Under the pieces are notes generated by a model. The model did not search any database and was not told the DNA's origin. It saw only the letters and a list, made by a program, of their open reading frames with translations. A DNA stretch of 64,000 bases from Ceratopteris richardii (Eukaryota; Streptophyta; Polypodiopsida; Polypodiales; Pteridaceae), in assembly GCA_020310875.1 (NCBI GenBank), contig CM035433.1, positions 105,593,258 to 105,657,257 on the forward strand, in the 5' to 3' direction. Both the position numbers and the translations under genes were made by a program. Of this stretch, positions 1-11,164 are shown in pieces; the first letter of the stretch is position 1, and each line of letters begins with the position of its first letter.

Positions 1-1650
1 CTTTAAATTTTAAATACTTCTATACGTTAGAACTTCAACTCATTGATCTAAAATTATTGATGATGACTTAGTATTTGTTTATCTATGGGATCTTTCTCTT
101 GCCAAAACTACTTCCAAACTCTTATTTTTTAATATCTTAGGAACAAAGCTTCGTCCTATGCATATATGATTATTAGTTGAAATATGATTATCACTTGCTT
201 GAAGCGTTTTTATTATATTTTCCAATTTATTAAAAAGTTTTGGCTCGTCTAAATTGAATGACCTATTAAGGCCCTTAAAAGTATTGAACCTTATAAAATG
301 CATAAAACTATTATAATATGAGGGAAATATCTCTATCACAAGATATATAAACTTGGACTCATAAGAAAATCCTTATTCACTTATTACAACTCCTATATAT
401 TCTTTATTTTGAAGAAATACCTTGAGCAAAGAATATAAACAGTGAGACTACTCTCTCAAAAATATACTATATTCTTTGAAGATCATATACTACTTGTCCT
501 CTTCTAGAACTACGGATGAACTTACAAAACTTGAGATTAAATTATAAGGTTATTAAGGGGGTATGAATCTTGTCACTTCTAACCGAAGGTTTATATAACA
601 TTTTTTTGCATTATTCTTATTCTAATTCATGAGATATGTTGGTTTGAGTTCCTCACTATTTAGGTTCTAATAGAATTAACTGAGGGCTAGATTTTGAATA
701 TGACTTGTGTAGGTGATGAGACATTCTTTCAATTACCTCATTTTGGTGGACATAAGCATGGAAAATAATCCTTTAATAAAAAAATGTTGGATAAAATTTC
801 TTAGTATATTTTATCCAACACTTCTTTATTAAATGATGTAGAAAAATAATTTAAGTGAGAACTCAGACATCTGAACATTGTTTGCATTGCATGTAGAAAA
901 ATCTACTTTTTCTCGTACATGGTAGTACTTAGCTAATCAGGGGGAGAAGACAAAGACTTGAACCAAAATTTCAATTTTGTGGTAAGTATCCATTTACAAA
1001 TAGAAGGAGGCATTCTATCTTTGAATGAATTCAAGTTGATCGAAAGGTTTTGTTTATCAAAGATGAGCCTTTAAGAGTAAAAGAAACCTTATCAAATGCA
1101 AGAATAACAGGATTGATATTCTTATGACCTCAATGTGATAGTTCTAAGGTCTTTGACCTGATAAGTAATGAAAAAAAATCCAAATATCTTGATTCATAAA
1201 CCCCCATAGAAATCCACTTTGAGCACATTTTGTTGGAAAAATATTGAGAATAAATGAGATTCAATCCGCTTGCCTCCCCCTTTTATAAAAAAATACTTAT
1301 TGAAGCTTTATAGATCTTGTTCTTGGTCATATACCCTTCCTGAAGGAAATTAAAGATTAGATTAAATAGATTTAATCCTTGAGCTATCTAGATTTCAATA
1401 AAAAATGTATTAGGTAAAACTATGAATCAAATAATGATTAATTATGAATTTTATGTGGTCCAAAACACAATTAAAGTGGTTTCCATCAAGAGATCTTGCT
1501 ATTCAACTTATCAAAAATCTAAAGCCATTTTTGGTTGTTGGTGACTTTAAAGTCCATTAGTACACCAAGTACCTAAAAGATCTTGTCAATCCTCAATGAA
1601 TGAGGACCCCAAATAGAGGAATTGAGGAAATGTGAATTAAAATCTTTAAA
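1..1650. other. AT-rich sequence without a recognised gene
   Basis: This stretch is AT-rich and broken by stops in all frames. A minus-strand reading near 79-339 (86 codons) ends in a lysine-rich segment, but I do not recognise a family and do not call it a gene. It lies downstream of the LINE ORF2 relic at 1652-3676 on that element's strand, so part may be its 3' portion or flanking host DNA. I see no RNA gene, LTR or tandem repeat. Confidence 0.4.
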
Positions 1651-1651
1651 A

Positions 1652-3676
1652 TTAAGTCTTAGATTGGTTAATTCTCAACCAACTAGTGATATAGAAGCAT
1701 TCTAGATCATCCCAAAGAGTCTTAACACTATCCATATCATTGTGAGCAGTGGCATTTGTGTCATCTACATAATGTTGCAGAATAAACTCCTCATCAAAAT
1801 TCATAATAAAATTTTCTCTAGTGATCCTCTCATAATAATAATTATGCACAATGCAACCCAAATTATTAGCAATAAAAGTAAATAAAAGAGTTGAAAGTGA
1901 GCAACCTAACAAATAGAACTAACTAGAAACTTTCATAATGATTCCCATTCAAAACCACTTTAATAGAAGCAATAGAGAAAGTACACAACCACTTTAGTAG
2001 AAGCATTAGAGAAATGACACCGAATGGCCTGAAGGAATTGATTACCAAATCTAGCATCAATCAACAATTGGAGAAGAAAATCCCACTCAACCCTATCATA
2101 GGCTCTATCAAAGTTGATTTTGATAAACATAAATTCATACCTAACATTATGAGCTTGATCCATACCTTTCCAAAGGAGCACAATAGCATCAAAATTATAT
2201 CTACCTTTGATAAAAACCTTCTATTCTTTCTTGATGAGTGCATCCATGTGGTTCCTAATCCTGATGGTAAGGGTATTTGCAAACACTTTGTATATGAATT
2301 TGATGCATGTACTGGCCAAATGTTTTTTTTGGAATGTGAAATCTATCATGCACCTTTATTTTTCTTGTCTCCATGTCCATGAGTTTGTGAAATGGTATTT
2401 TAGTTTTTGTAAAAAGTATCATCCTCTCCCCTTTGCTTGCAAGGACCTTTTTTTATTCAAAACTTTGGTTAGTTCAAGAAAGAAATCAGTACAATATCAT
2501 CTCACATGGGAGAGGGCCATCAAACAAGAGCAATTTACAACAAGCACGAGACAAAGTAAATACAAAATATTCTAGTCTGGCACATGGGGGACAATCGCCC
2601 GAAAGAAATATTCTTTTTCTCAATGAATTCCGTAGCACTAACTTTTTTGCTTCAGCTAAACAACTTCTTGACATACCCCTCGTGGAAGGGTTGATATCAC
2701 TTGCACTTAAAGCTAGTAAGATTTTTCCTTCAGTGAAAGTTGATTATTGTTTTTGCTCTTAAAAACATATTGCATATATTCATTCATTTATGTCCAATAG
2801 GGATTGTGGTTTTAGAAGTATAATCAATGCATTCTTTGCTTTGTGTCTAAATAGACTCTAGATTTAAAATTCCAAAATCAATATAACTCCAACCAGCCCT
2901 ATAACCTTGTTTAATTTTTGTAATGTTACCAAGGATAGGGATATGGTTAAAGAGTTGGGTGGATCCCAAAGAGTCAATTTGGATCATCCAATCAATGCTT
3001 AGAAGAGAATACTTGATTAAATCTAGCAACCCTAAAGTTGTTTTTAGCTTGTTTAATTGTCCAAGTGAAGCCACTATGTGAGCTATCATCATTGAGTGAG
3101 ACTAAGGTGATCAATTGCTCCCATGCATAATTTTCAATGTCCGATAATATATTGCCTTTGCCATTAAGCCTATCACATCGTCTTAATGACCATGTTAAAC
3201 TCACCAACAAGAATACAACTTCCAAGAATTTTGGCAATTTTGTCCCATGATTGTTTCCTTTTCAGAGAGTTTTCTGGATCTTATATTATGAAAAAGTAGA
3301 TGTTGAAAGGCCCCAACATCTGAATGGCAATCCATTGGTTTTCCAGATCATATATAGTTGAACCAAGAAAGCCTTGGATGCATGGGTGAAACCCAATGCA
3401 TGTGCCTCTTGTACCAAGCGAATGGTTTCAACTGAACCAATTATATCATGGCATAAGAATATCCAAGTTCCAATGAAGTATTTGCCCTTCCGTCTTAATC
3501 TCTTGGAAACAAATGATATGGGGAAAGGGGCCATTTCCTTTTAGAGCTTGCTTTAGAGTTGTGACTCTATAATTTTTTGGTAAACCGTTACAGTTGAGAT
3601 ATAAGAAAGAAAGATTCATTTCAAAAGAAAAAAAAATAGATTCTAACAATGACACATTATCATACTTTGAACACAA
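1652..3676 (-). pseudogene. Decayed L1-like LINE ORF2 (endonuclease plus reverse transcriptase)
   Basis: This is a relic of a non-LTR retrotransposon ORF2, read on the minus strand across several frames. Near 3446-3650 is the endonuclease start (LNCNGLPKNY, then IICFQEIKTEG, carrying the catalytic-type Q-E pair). The end of the endonuclease is near 3000-3200. The reverse transcriptase follows near 1960-2280 (FIKINFDRAYDRVEWDFL) and near 1652-1912, where the usual F/YADD box reads YVDDTNA and is followed by LRINQSKT. Stops and frameshifts separate these blocks, so the copy is dead. Its probable ORF1 lies at 22194-23700, separated by the copia A-I insertion. Confidence 0.75.
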
Positions 3677-3754
3677 TGAATTTTTTCTCTCTATCTAGAA
3701 TTTCTAAGGACATACTTGTTTCTGGAAAAATACTTTCCTTTGTTTGTTCCTATT

Positions 3755-3985
3755 TGTTGATATATTTAGGTAGTGATGTGTGTGAACACTCTAGGACCAC
3801 GAGGGAACTTTTTTCCCTCTTTAGGAGGTCTTTTTCCCCCAGCTTGTATAGACACCTATTGCCCTAATGGGCTACTTATCTTTGTACATTCTAGTGGTAA
3901 TACATTCAGCATTGTGTGTTGTGCTCCAAGCTTCTTCTTCTTCCTTGTGTTGTTCGTGTGCTTCCGCATACATCTAACTCCAACA
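3755..3985 (+). repeat. 5' LTR of copia A-I
   Basis: A 231-bp long terminal repeat beginning TGTTGATATATTT and ending CTCCAACA. It matches the 3' LTR at 21959-22188 and, in reverse complement, the LTRs of A-II, A-III and A-IV. It is followed after two bases by the primer-binding site. Confidence 0.9.
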
Positions 3986-3987
3986 AT

Positions 3988-3999
3988 TGGTATCAGAGC
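3988..3999 (+). other. Primer-binding site of copia A-I
   Basis: TGGTATCAGAGC lies two bases after the 5' LTR. This is the standard plant copia primer-binding site, complementary to the 3' end of initiator methionine tRNA. Confidence 0.9.
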
Positions 4000-4335
4000 A
4001 AGTCGCTGCTTCATCTAGGGCATTGTCTAAACCTCTCGAGTTGTAGTCGCAAAATGGCACTAAATTTGGTAAGAATACTCAAGGTGTTTCAAAGATCAAA
4101 ACCGCTTTGTGGTGTCAAAATCGCAATCTGAGCTTGTTTTGACCTCCGAATGTACTATCACAGCACTTGTGTATGTTATTTCATCTTTTTGTGCCAAAGG
4201 TATATACCAGTTTTGGTTCGTCGGTATAAGCGTCTCAAAGTCTGCTACAAGTTTAGCAAAATTTGTCTACACAGTTCTGTTCAACTTTTTGAGATACATT
4301 CAATTTATTGCATCAAGGTATTTTAGTCACCAGCC

Positions 4336-5303
4336 ATGGCTAAAAACAATGATGTATTCTGTATGATGGCTCTTGAGGATAAGTTGGATGGTACCAACTA
4401 CCCATTATGGGCTTATATGATGCATCATGTATTGGTCGTAAAAGGACTATGGAATATTGTGCAGGGTGTTGAAAGATGTCCTGTTACACATGTGAATACA
4501 TGTACTACGGTGTTGGAGCTGATGGAGATGGTATCGAAGATGATGATATTTTGCATATTCTTGTTCGTGCTGTTGTTTCTATTGCACCTATTGCATAGCA
4601 AATTCATTGGGATAGCAAAGATGCTCAAGCACATGCATTGATAGCTTTGTCTATCAAACATGCCATTATTCCTCACATTTTCTCTTGTAGAACAACTAAG
4701 GATGCTTGGGATAGACTTACCACATTGTACCAGGCTAGGAATGAGCACATGAATGAGGGTGATTCTATGGATAGTTTTCTCACAAATATCAAGGATTTGA
4801 AAAACCAATTGGAGAGTGAACACATGAATGAAGGTGATTCTATGGACAATTTTCTTACAAAGATCAAGGATTTGAAAGAACAACTGATTTCTGCTGATGA
4901 AGTTATACCAGATATCTCACTTGTCCAGACCATTCTAAATAGTCTTCTTGACTCATATCAAAGTTTTGCTTCTACTCTTCATTTGATGATGAAAGGCAAT
5001 CCAAATGCCTTGTCATTTGAGGAGTTAGTCTCTGTTCTGTTGCAAGAAGACCAATCTAGGCAGAACAGGTCTATTATGCATGTTGTAGATCAAGCTTTCC
5101 TAGCTAGTCAGAAGGGCAAAAGTAAATGGAGCTCTTCCACTAGTAAGCAGAAATCTGCAAATGCTACACATTCGAAGAAGGTAGACAAAGATGAGAAGAA
5201 ATCAAAAAAGAAAAAATTGTTTTCCAAATATTGTAAAGCAAATGATCATGTCATCAAGAGATGTCCAAAAGTGGTTGCTAATCTTGTACAGGATGAAGAA
5301 TAG
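4336..5303 (+). pseudogene. Copia A-I gag (frameshifted, with internal duplication)
   Basis: This encodes the capsid (Gag) part of copia family A. The start ATG at 4336 opens the family N-terminus ([14 protein letters not shown]), the nucleic-acid-binding Gag start. The frame is lost near 4510-4640 and resumes at 4638 (IALSIKHAIIPH). A 75-bp segment is duplicated in frame (4743-4817 and 4818-4892, [10 protein letters not shown] repeated) and replaces the ARVAYLRKQLES stretch seen in A-II. A degenerate zinc knuckle follows (CKANDHVIKRC at about 5235; the first cysteine of the usual CX2CX4HX4C motif is replaced). The frame ends in a stop at 5301-5303. Confidence 0.8.
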
Positions 5304-5607
5304 GCATTTACCACTGTTTGAATTTTCGACCCATCTTCTCATGAGCAGTGCATGTATGCAGTAGACTCAGATGTTTGGTACTTTGATAGTGGGGCGACCA
5401 AACATATTACCTTGCAGCGCAATTTCTTCTCTTCACTCGAGCTTGTTATGGGAGTTGGTAAGATCATTTTGACTAGGACTGATGGTAGTTCTTTCACTTT
5501 GTCAGATGCTTTGTTTGTGCCAAGGATCAAGGAAAATCTGTTATTAGTTTCTGCATTAGAAAAGATTGGCTTGGTTGTGAAATTTGTTGATGACAGATGT
5601 TCAATCT
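5304..5607 (+). pseudogene. Copia A-I protease start, cut by copia B
   Basis: This continues the A-I polyprotein after a stop. It contains the aspartic protease active-site motif ([11 protein letters not shown] near 5380-5410) and the following linker down to KFVDDRC. The sequence stops exactly where the LTR of copia B begins at 5608. A-II and A-III read on from this point into the integrase zinc-binding region, so the break is an insertion and not the natural end. Confidence 0.8.
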
Positions 5608-5903
5608 GAAGTATTTCGATGGCGATGCACCACAGTGCACTCTCTTTCTCGAGAGCTCCACGACGATATGCTCGGAGTAGAAAATCGAGCTCTTGAGGCC
5701 GCACACAGTACTCCGCACAGAGGCTATAGAATACGCAGAAAACACAGTACACAGGGAGCACGAAGATAGACTTCTTAGGTCTTACAAATGCGGTCAAACT
5801 TATAGTCTGTGACTCATCAGACCACTATATGTTTTATTAAATAACATATACAAAGAAGTGTACGGTGGCCATTTGGCCTTTCACATGGACACTAACGGTA
5901 ACA
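5608..5903 (-). repeat. 3' LTR of copia B with polypurine tract
   Basis: On the minus strand the repeat begins TGTTACCGTTAGTG and ends AAATACTTCA (TG...CA). It is preceded by the polypurine tract AGTGGGAGAT (5904-5913). A second, truncated copy lies at 33707-33882, which supports the boundary at the TGAAGTATTT end. Confidence 0.8.
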
Positions 5904-5913
5904 ATCTCCCACT

Positions 5914-6051
5914 AAAGGCCAATATGGCCAGAGTAACTATGGGAGAAAAAATAAAGAATGATAAAGAATACCTAAGTGTAAGTATACAAACTATACCTCC
6001 CACCTAATAGGCATGTTACACAGTATACAAGTGACTACGTAAGATCAAGAA
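5914..6051. other. Copia B 3' untranslated interior
   Basis: A short non-coding stretch between the polypurine tract of copia B and the stop codon of its RNase H. I see nothing else in it. Confidence 0.5.
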
Positions 6052-6478
6052 TCAAGTAACCCCCATCAAGTGACAACAGTGTCGAAAGCTATCCTCTGGT
6101 AGAGCTTTAGTCAAAGCATCTGCAACATTATCTTGAGTGTGAACCTCCTCAAGAATAATGCTCTCAGTGGCTAAGCAATCTCTAATGAAGTGATACCTCA
6201 CCTCAATATGCTTGGTCTTTGCATGATAGACCGGATTCTTAGCCAAAGCAATGGCACTCTGACTATCACTGAGCAAGTGAGGTACATGCTTAGGTAAACC
6301 CATATCACAAGCAAGACGAGAAAGCCACAATGCTTCCTTACATGCCTCACTTGCTGCAACATACTCTGCTTCTGTGGTGGAAAAAGCTGTACATTCTTGA
6401 AGACGAGATCTCCAAGAGATAGCACCTCCAGCAAAATGAAAAATGTACCCTGATGTAGATTTACGATTGTCTACACAA
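6052..6478 (-). pseudogene. Copia B RNase H, C-terminal part
   Basis: The C-terminal half of the copia B RNase H: DNRKSTSGYIFHFAGG, then the catalytic-type glutamate in AEYVAASEA, DSQSAIALAKNP and HIEVRYHFIRD, ending with a TGDVADALTK-like tail (NVADALTKALP) and a stop at 6052. It continues at 15773 after removal of A-II. The frame is open across the junction, so B was probably coding when A-II landed. Confidence 0.85.
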
Positions 6479-6483
6479 CTAGC

Positions 6484-6708
6484 TGTTGGAGTTAGACTTC
6501 TGCGGAAGCACGCAAACATCACAAGGAAGAAGAAGAAGCTTGGAGCACAACACACAATACTGAATGTATTACTAGAGAATGTACAAAGATAAGTAGCCCA
6601 TTAGGGCAATAGGCGTATATTCGAGGGAAAAAAACCTCCTAAAGAGGGAAAAAAGTGCCCCGACGGTCCTAGTGTGTTCACACACATCACTACCTAAATA
6701 TATCAACA
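6484..6708 (-). repeat. 3' LTR of copia A-II with polypurine tract
   Basis: A 225-bp LTR reading TGTTGATATATTT...CTCCAACA on the minus strand. The polypurine tract CCAAGGGGGATT lies at 6709-6720, directly upstream on that strand. About five bases present in the other LTR (ACAAGCC region) are missing near 6622. Confidence 0.92.
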
Positions 6709-6782
6709 AATCCCCCTTGGGAGTGATGCGGTGAACAAGGAGCTGGCACTCATGTATAAGGAAGTGCCAAGCTATGTGGAAA

Positions 6783-9393
6783 TCACTCCACAAAAGGAAG
6801 TAAGCCCAAAGCTTTGCGGAAAGCTTCAAACTTCTCCCTAGGCAAAGCCTTCGTGAAAAGGTCTGCTATGTTCTCCTGCGTGGGCACATATGCCAAGCTG
6901 ATCTCCCCAGCAGAGAACCTCTCCCTAACATAGTGATAATGCACCTCAATGTGCTTAGTGCGAGCATGGAACACAAGGTTCCTCGCAACTGCCAATGCGC
7001 TCTGACTGTCAGTGAAGATGGTGGTGGCAGAAGACTGGCCAACAGCCAAATCAGCCATAAGGCGTCTGAGCCACACACACTCAACAGTCGCTGTGAAAGC
7101 TGCCCTATACTCAGCCTCACAACTGGAAGTGGCCATAGTAGGCTGCTTCTTGCTCAACCAAGATATACATGAGTTACCAAGCATGAAGCAAAAACCACTC
7201 GTGGACACACGAGTGTCATAACAACCAACCCAATCTGAATCAGAAAAAGCATGCAAATCTGGCGGTAGTGATCCCCCCTTGGGATAAAACAATCCAAGTA
7301 GCCGAGTACCACTCAAGTAGCGAAAGATGCGCTTAGCCGCCTTCCAATGCATGACTCATGGGCAATGCATAAACCTGCTCATCTGTGAGATAGCAAAGTG
7401 AATATCTGGCGGAGTAATGCATAAATAAATCAGGCATCCAACAGCCTACTGATAGAGAACAACATCAAATGTATCTCCAGCATCATGAAGACTCAATCGT
7501 AAACCTGTCTCCATAGGAGTAGCAATAGGCTTACAGTCTTCAAGGCCAAAACGCTGCAATAATGTGTCAATATAATTTGTTTGACACAAAGCCATCCCAC
7601 CATCAACTTGCATAAACCGAATGCCCAAATAGTGATGCAAATGCCCCAAATCAGACATCTCAAATGAGGCATGCAAATCAGCCTTGAAATCAGCAATATG
7701 CTTCTCAATAGGACCAATAAGCAGCATGTCGTCAACATAGACAACAATGATCAGAAGCACATCATTAGCACGCTTAACATATAAGGTGCTTTCAGTTGGA
7801 CTGTTCTCAAAACCATGTGCAATCAGATAGGCATGTATCTTCTCATACCAAGCACGTGGTGCTTGCTTTAAACCATATAATGCCTTCTTTAACCTGCACC
7901 CCTGGTTTTCATGCCCTTTCTGCACAAAGCCACGGGGCTGAAAAACATACACTTCTTCATGCAAGTCACCATTCAAAAATGTTGTTTTAATGTCCAAGTG
8001 ATGTACATTCCAACCATGATGGGCTGCAAGTGCACAAATGCTCCGAACAGTAGTCATACGGCATATAGGTGCAAAGGTCTCATCAAAATCAATGCCTCTT
8101 TCCTGCACATAACCCTTTTCAACAAGCCTAGCCTTATACCTGTCAACTGTACCATCAGGTTTACGCTTCAGCTTGTATACCCACTTAGTGCCAATGGCCT
8201 TCTTGCCAGGAGGCAAGTCACATAAAGACCATGTACCATTCTTCATTATAGCATCACATTCAGATTGCATAGCAGCCATCCAATTTTTTGAATTTTGTGC
8301 TTCATCAAAAGAAACAGGCTCATTCTCATCACAGAGACTAGACGCAGCCATAGCATAGCAATCTGATGCAAAGGAGGCACTATGAGAGCCTGAACGAGTA
8401 CGATATGACAAAGGTGCATCTAATTTGCTGTCACACAAAGTCTGCACCAGCCATTTTGGCATAGTTTTTGCTTGCTCAATATCAGCTCTCTCATCAACAA
8501 GTGCATCATGTAAATCTGCATCAGAAATGGAATGATCTGCATCATCATATGAAACCTGCAAAGGTTGAGACGTTGCCTCATTAGGACCAGCACTAGACTG
8601 TCCACCTGTAAAAAGAGGCATCAAAGTATCATACATATCTTTGGAGCTAACAGATGTCTCCTTAGTACATGAAAGCAATGGCTGAATAGCATCTTCCACA
8701 AAGACAACATCATGGCTAACCAGAATGCGTTTAGTCTGTGGATGATACAGACGATAGCCTTTACTTTCAGAACTGTACCCAACAAAAATACATTTTACTG
8801 CCTTATCATCCAATTTTCTACGATGTTGTTCAGGCACTAATGCATATGCCAAACAACCAAAAACACGCAGATGAGCAACAGATGGCTTGCGGTCATGCCA
8901 AGCCTCATATGGAGTGATAGACTATAGCGCTTTAGTGGGACACCTGTTAAGTACATATGCTGCACACATGACAGCCTCAAGCCACAAACTATGTGGTAAA
9001 GCCTGACTCTTGGCCATACACCTCGCCATCTCCATAAGTGACCTGTTCTTGCGTTCAGCAACTCCATTCTGTTGAGGTGTATACGGCATTGTACACTGGT
9101 GTTTTATCCCACGTTCAGCCAGAAATGCACTAAAATCAGAAGACATATATTCCCCCCCTCGATCAGAACGGAGGGTGCCCATTTTTCATGCTAACAGATT
9201 TTCAGCCAAAACCAAAAACTGTTTGAAGCACAAAAACACTTGGACTTTGCCCTCAATGGATATACCCATGCATGCCTGCAAAAATCATCAATGAAAGTCA
9301 CGAAGTAAAGATAGTTTCCAAAAGAAGGTGTCTGCATAGGACCATAGACATCACTATGTACAAGCTGCGATTTCTGCGTAGCCCGAACTGAAC
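6783..9393 (-). pseudogene. Copia A-II pol: integrase end, RT and RNase H
   Basis: Read from 9393 down. The integrase core end comes first (MGTLRSDRGGEYMS, then the catalytic-type glutamate in [11 protein letters not shown] at about 9060). A linker and the conserved [15 protein letters not shown] follow. The reverse transcriptase spans about 8350-7446 (GTKWVYKLKRKPDG, then the active-site VYVDDMLL near 7735 and LGHLHHYLGI). RNase H follows at 7352-6783 ([31 protein letters not shown]), ending PFVE-stop. Isolated in-frame stops sit near 8925, 7447 and 7353. The long 468-codon open stretch shows recent decay. Confidence 0.88.
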
Positions 9394-9605
9394 TGTTAGC
9401 TTAGAAAACGGTTGGTTTTTATGCACTAATGTGGTTCTATTTGGCCAGGGAAATATGTTTGATTGCAGGTATTTGAAGAGTTAATCAATTGGATGAAGGA
9501 TATTTGCAAACTACATGGCTACATCTTGTTCAGAGGGGAATGCCCTTGGTGTTTGGAGTTCAGATTATGGAAAATATGAGCATGTTTAGGATGCAATCAT
9601 TTGTG

Positions 9606-9783
9606 TTGAGCAGATGCAGGTGGACAGTGTGCCCCCCAATGAAATAACACCTATTTTCTGCTTAAAAGCTTGTGGAAGCATTGGCGATATTGAGAAGGCT
9701 CAGGAAGTCGATGCAGAAATTTTCCGTGAGACATGGCGATCTTAGTGAAGACATTATGTTGCAAAACTGGATTGTGTCTTAAA
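9606..9783 (+). pseudogene. PPR-protein gene fragment
   Basis: The plus strand reads EQMQVDSVPPNEITPIF, then LKACGSIGDIEKAQEV and, after a frame change, LSEDIMLQNWIVS. This is the repeat pattern of plant PLS-type pentatricopeptide repeat proteins, which bind organellar RNA. Only about two repeats are present, with a stop and a frameshift, so it is a captured or relic piece, not a gene. The family is recognised from the pattern; the parent gene is unknown. Confidence 0.65.
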
Positions 9784-10029
9784 CTATTATTTGCTCGTCG
9801 TCGGACTCCTTGGGGGGTGCCTGTCCACCCGAGCCACCATTCAAATGTGTTGGCCAAGTGGGAGTCTTGATATTGAGGTAAAGATACGGGATGGGGATAC
9901 TATCGAATAACTTTATTCACAATCCTTCTATAGACCGATGACATCGTTTACTTCCCATGCTCGACGGGATTTTTATAAACCTTGTGGGATTTCGGCTCCA
10001 AATCTGGGAAAACTACGAAGTGCACAAGG

Positions 10030-10430
10030 ATGATCAAGGAAATTTCTGAGGAGGAGAAAAAGCGGAAAAGTCGACCACTAAAGAATTGAGGACAACGGAG
10101 GCACTGCTGACATTGGTGATCTTGCACGCAAGTCCTTGATTCACGAGGGGTTTCACTTGATAAAGAGCGTGGGGGAAGAATGCATACAGTTAGATGAGCT
10201 TGAACAGATGCTCGAAAGGAAGTTTGATCTATGCATGAAGTTGTTTGCTATGACGGATTTTTGAGCCTTTTGGAAGGATGCACATTGTACAAGGAGTAAT
10301 GAAGTCACTAAGGGTAAAAAAATCAACTAAGGCAGGTTGTACTGTTAGAATTTGGAACTGATTTGCACAACAACAAGAAAATGGGTGAAAATCTAGAGAA
10401 AAGATGTGGGACAGTATATGATGAAAATCT
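10030..10430 (+). pseudogene. Tyrosyl-tRNA synthetase gene fragment
   Basis: The plus strand reads IKSVGEECIQLDELEQML and, after a small frame change, CYDGF, EPFGRMHIVQGVMKSL and KAGCTVRIW, then FAQQQENG. This follows the order of the cytosolic plant tyrosyl-tRNA synthetase N-terminus, including the HIGH-like signature region (GRMHIVQG). Frameshifts and a stop near 10261 disable it. No introns are visible in the matched part. Upstream at 10036-10090 (lysine-rich, EISEEEKKRKS) may belong to the same piece. Confidence 0.7.
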
Positions 10431-10470
10431 ATTTCAATGTTGTGGGCCAAGGCTATTGAGTGGCTTAGCT

Positions 10471-10915
10471 TAGTGGGAATGGCTGTTGGCAAAGATAAAG
10501 GTAGGAAGGATGCAAAGCAGGTAATGGAGGCTCTCATAACACTCAAGGTCCACATTTAGATGATGATGATCCCAATACTAGCTATATGCTTCAGGCATGG
10601 GCTCATCTATGCAAATGTTGGGTCAATATTTCTTGCCCTACATGAGAATTGGTGATGTCTCCACTGTTCCATTCTGCTCAGTCGAAGCCAGATGCTACCA
10701 TTACAGATGGAGATGATTTTGATGATGATATTGATTCAAGTGATGAAAGTGTTGACACCAACACACCACGAGATAAATGCGTAGGTATTCAAACTAGCTT
10801 TCTGGAAGAAAAAAAGCAACTGCATGCAATATTTTGTGTTATTATGAAGATGCTATGTCCAATCAAAGGAACAATGTCAAGGATGTTGAGCCTCCTTCCG
10901 AGATACTTTATGTGA
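10471..10915 (+). pseudogene. Importin-5-like (karyopherin beta) gene fragment
   Basis: The plus strand reads GMAVGKDKGRKDAKQVMEAL, then HLDDDDPNTSYMLQAWA, then MSPLFHSAQSKPDATITDGD, DDDIDSSDESV and TSFLEEK. This is the order of HEAT repeats and the acidic loop of plant importin-5 (RanBP5/KETCH1 type), a nuclear import receptor. The open part is 10649-10915. A one-base frame change lies between the first two blocks. The frame degenerates after 10830. It is a fragment and not expressed protein. Confidence 0.75.
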
Positions 10916-10979
10916 ATGGTTTGCATGCAGATGTACGAACAAATGAGATGAATGTGCAAAAAAATCTGATGAAGAATTG

Positions 10980-11164
10980 TGATATTTGAGCTCCTGATAT
11001 AATGGGTTTTTAAATCCTTTTGGATCTAGTAACTTTTCAAGTGCTGCATCACTCAGTACAACACCTTCAAGGAATTCCTGTGGAAGCTTAGATGGGCTTT
11101 CTACTGGTTGAGGAAGACATGTTTTACACACATCGGTCGATTGGAGCACAGGGCCATCAGCCAA
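10980..11164 (-). pseudogene. Unidentified open fragment, minus strand
   Basis: An open minus-strand reading with a protein-like composition (VCKTCLPQPVESPSKLPQEF, then LSDAALEKLLDPKGFKNPL). I do not recognise the family. It sits next to the captured importin-5 piece but in opposite orientation, so it may be a fourth captured gene fragment. A stop lies just upstream on its strand. Confidence 0.35.

Noticed and set aside
7796-8358. Plus-strand readings opposite copia A-II RT
   Set aside because: They are antisense shadows of the RT frame; equivalents recur opposite A-IV at 54205-54689.
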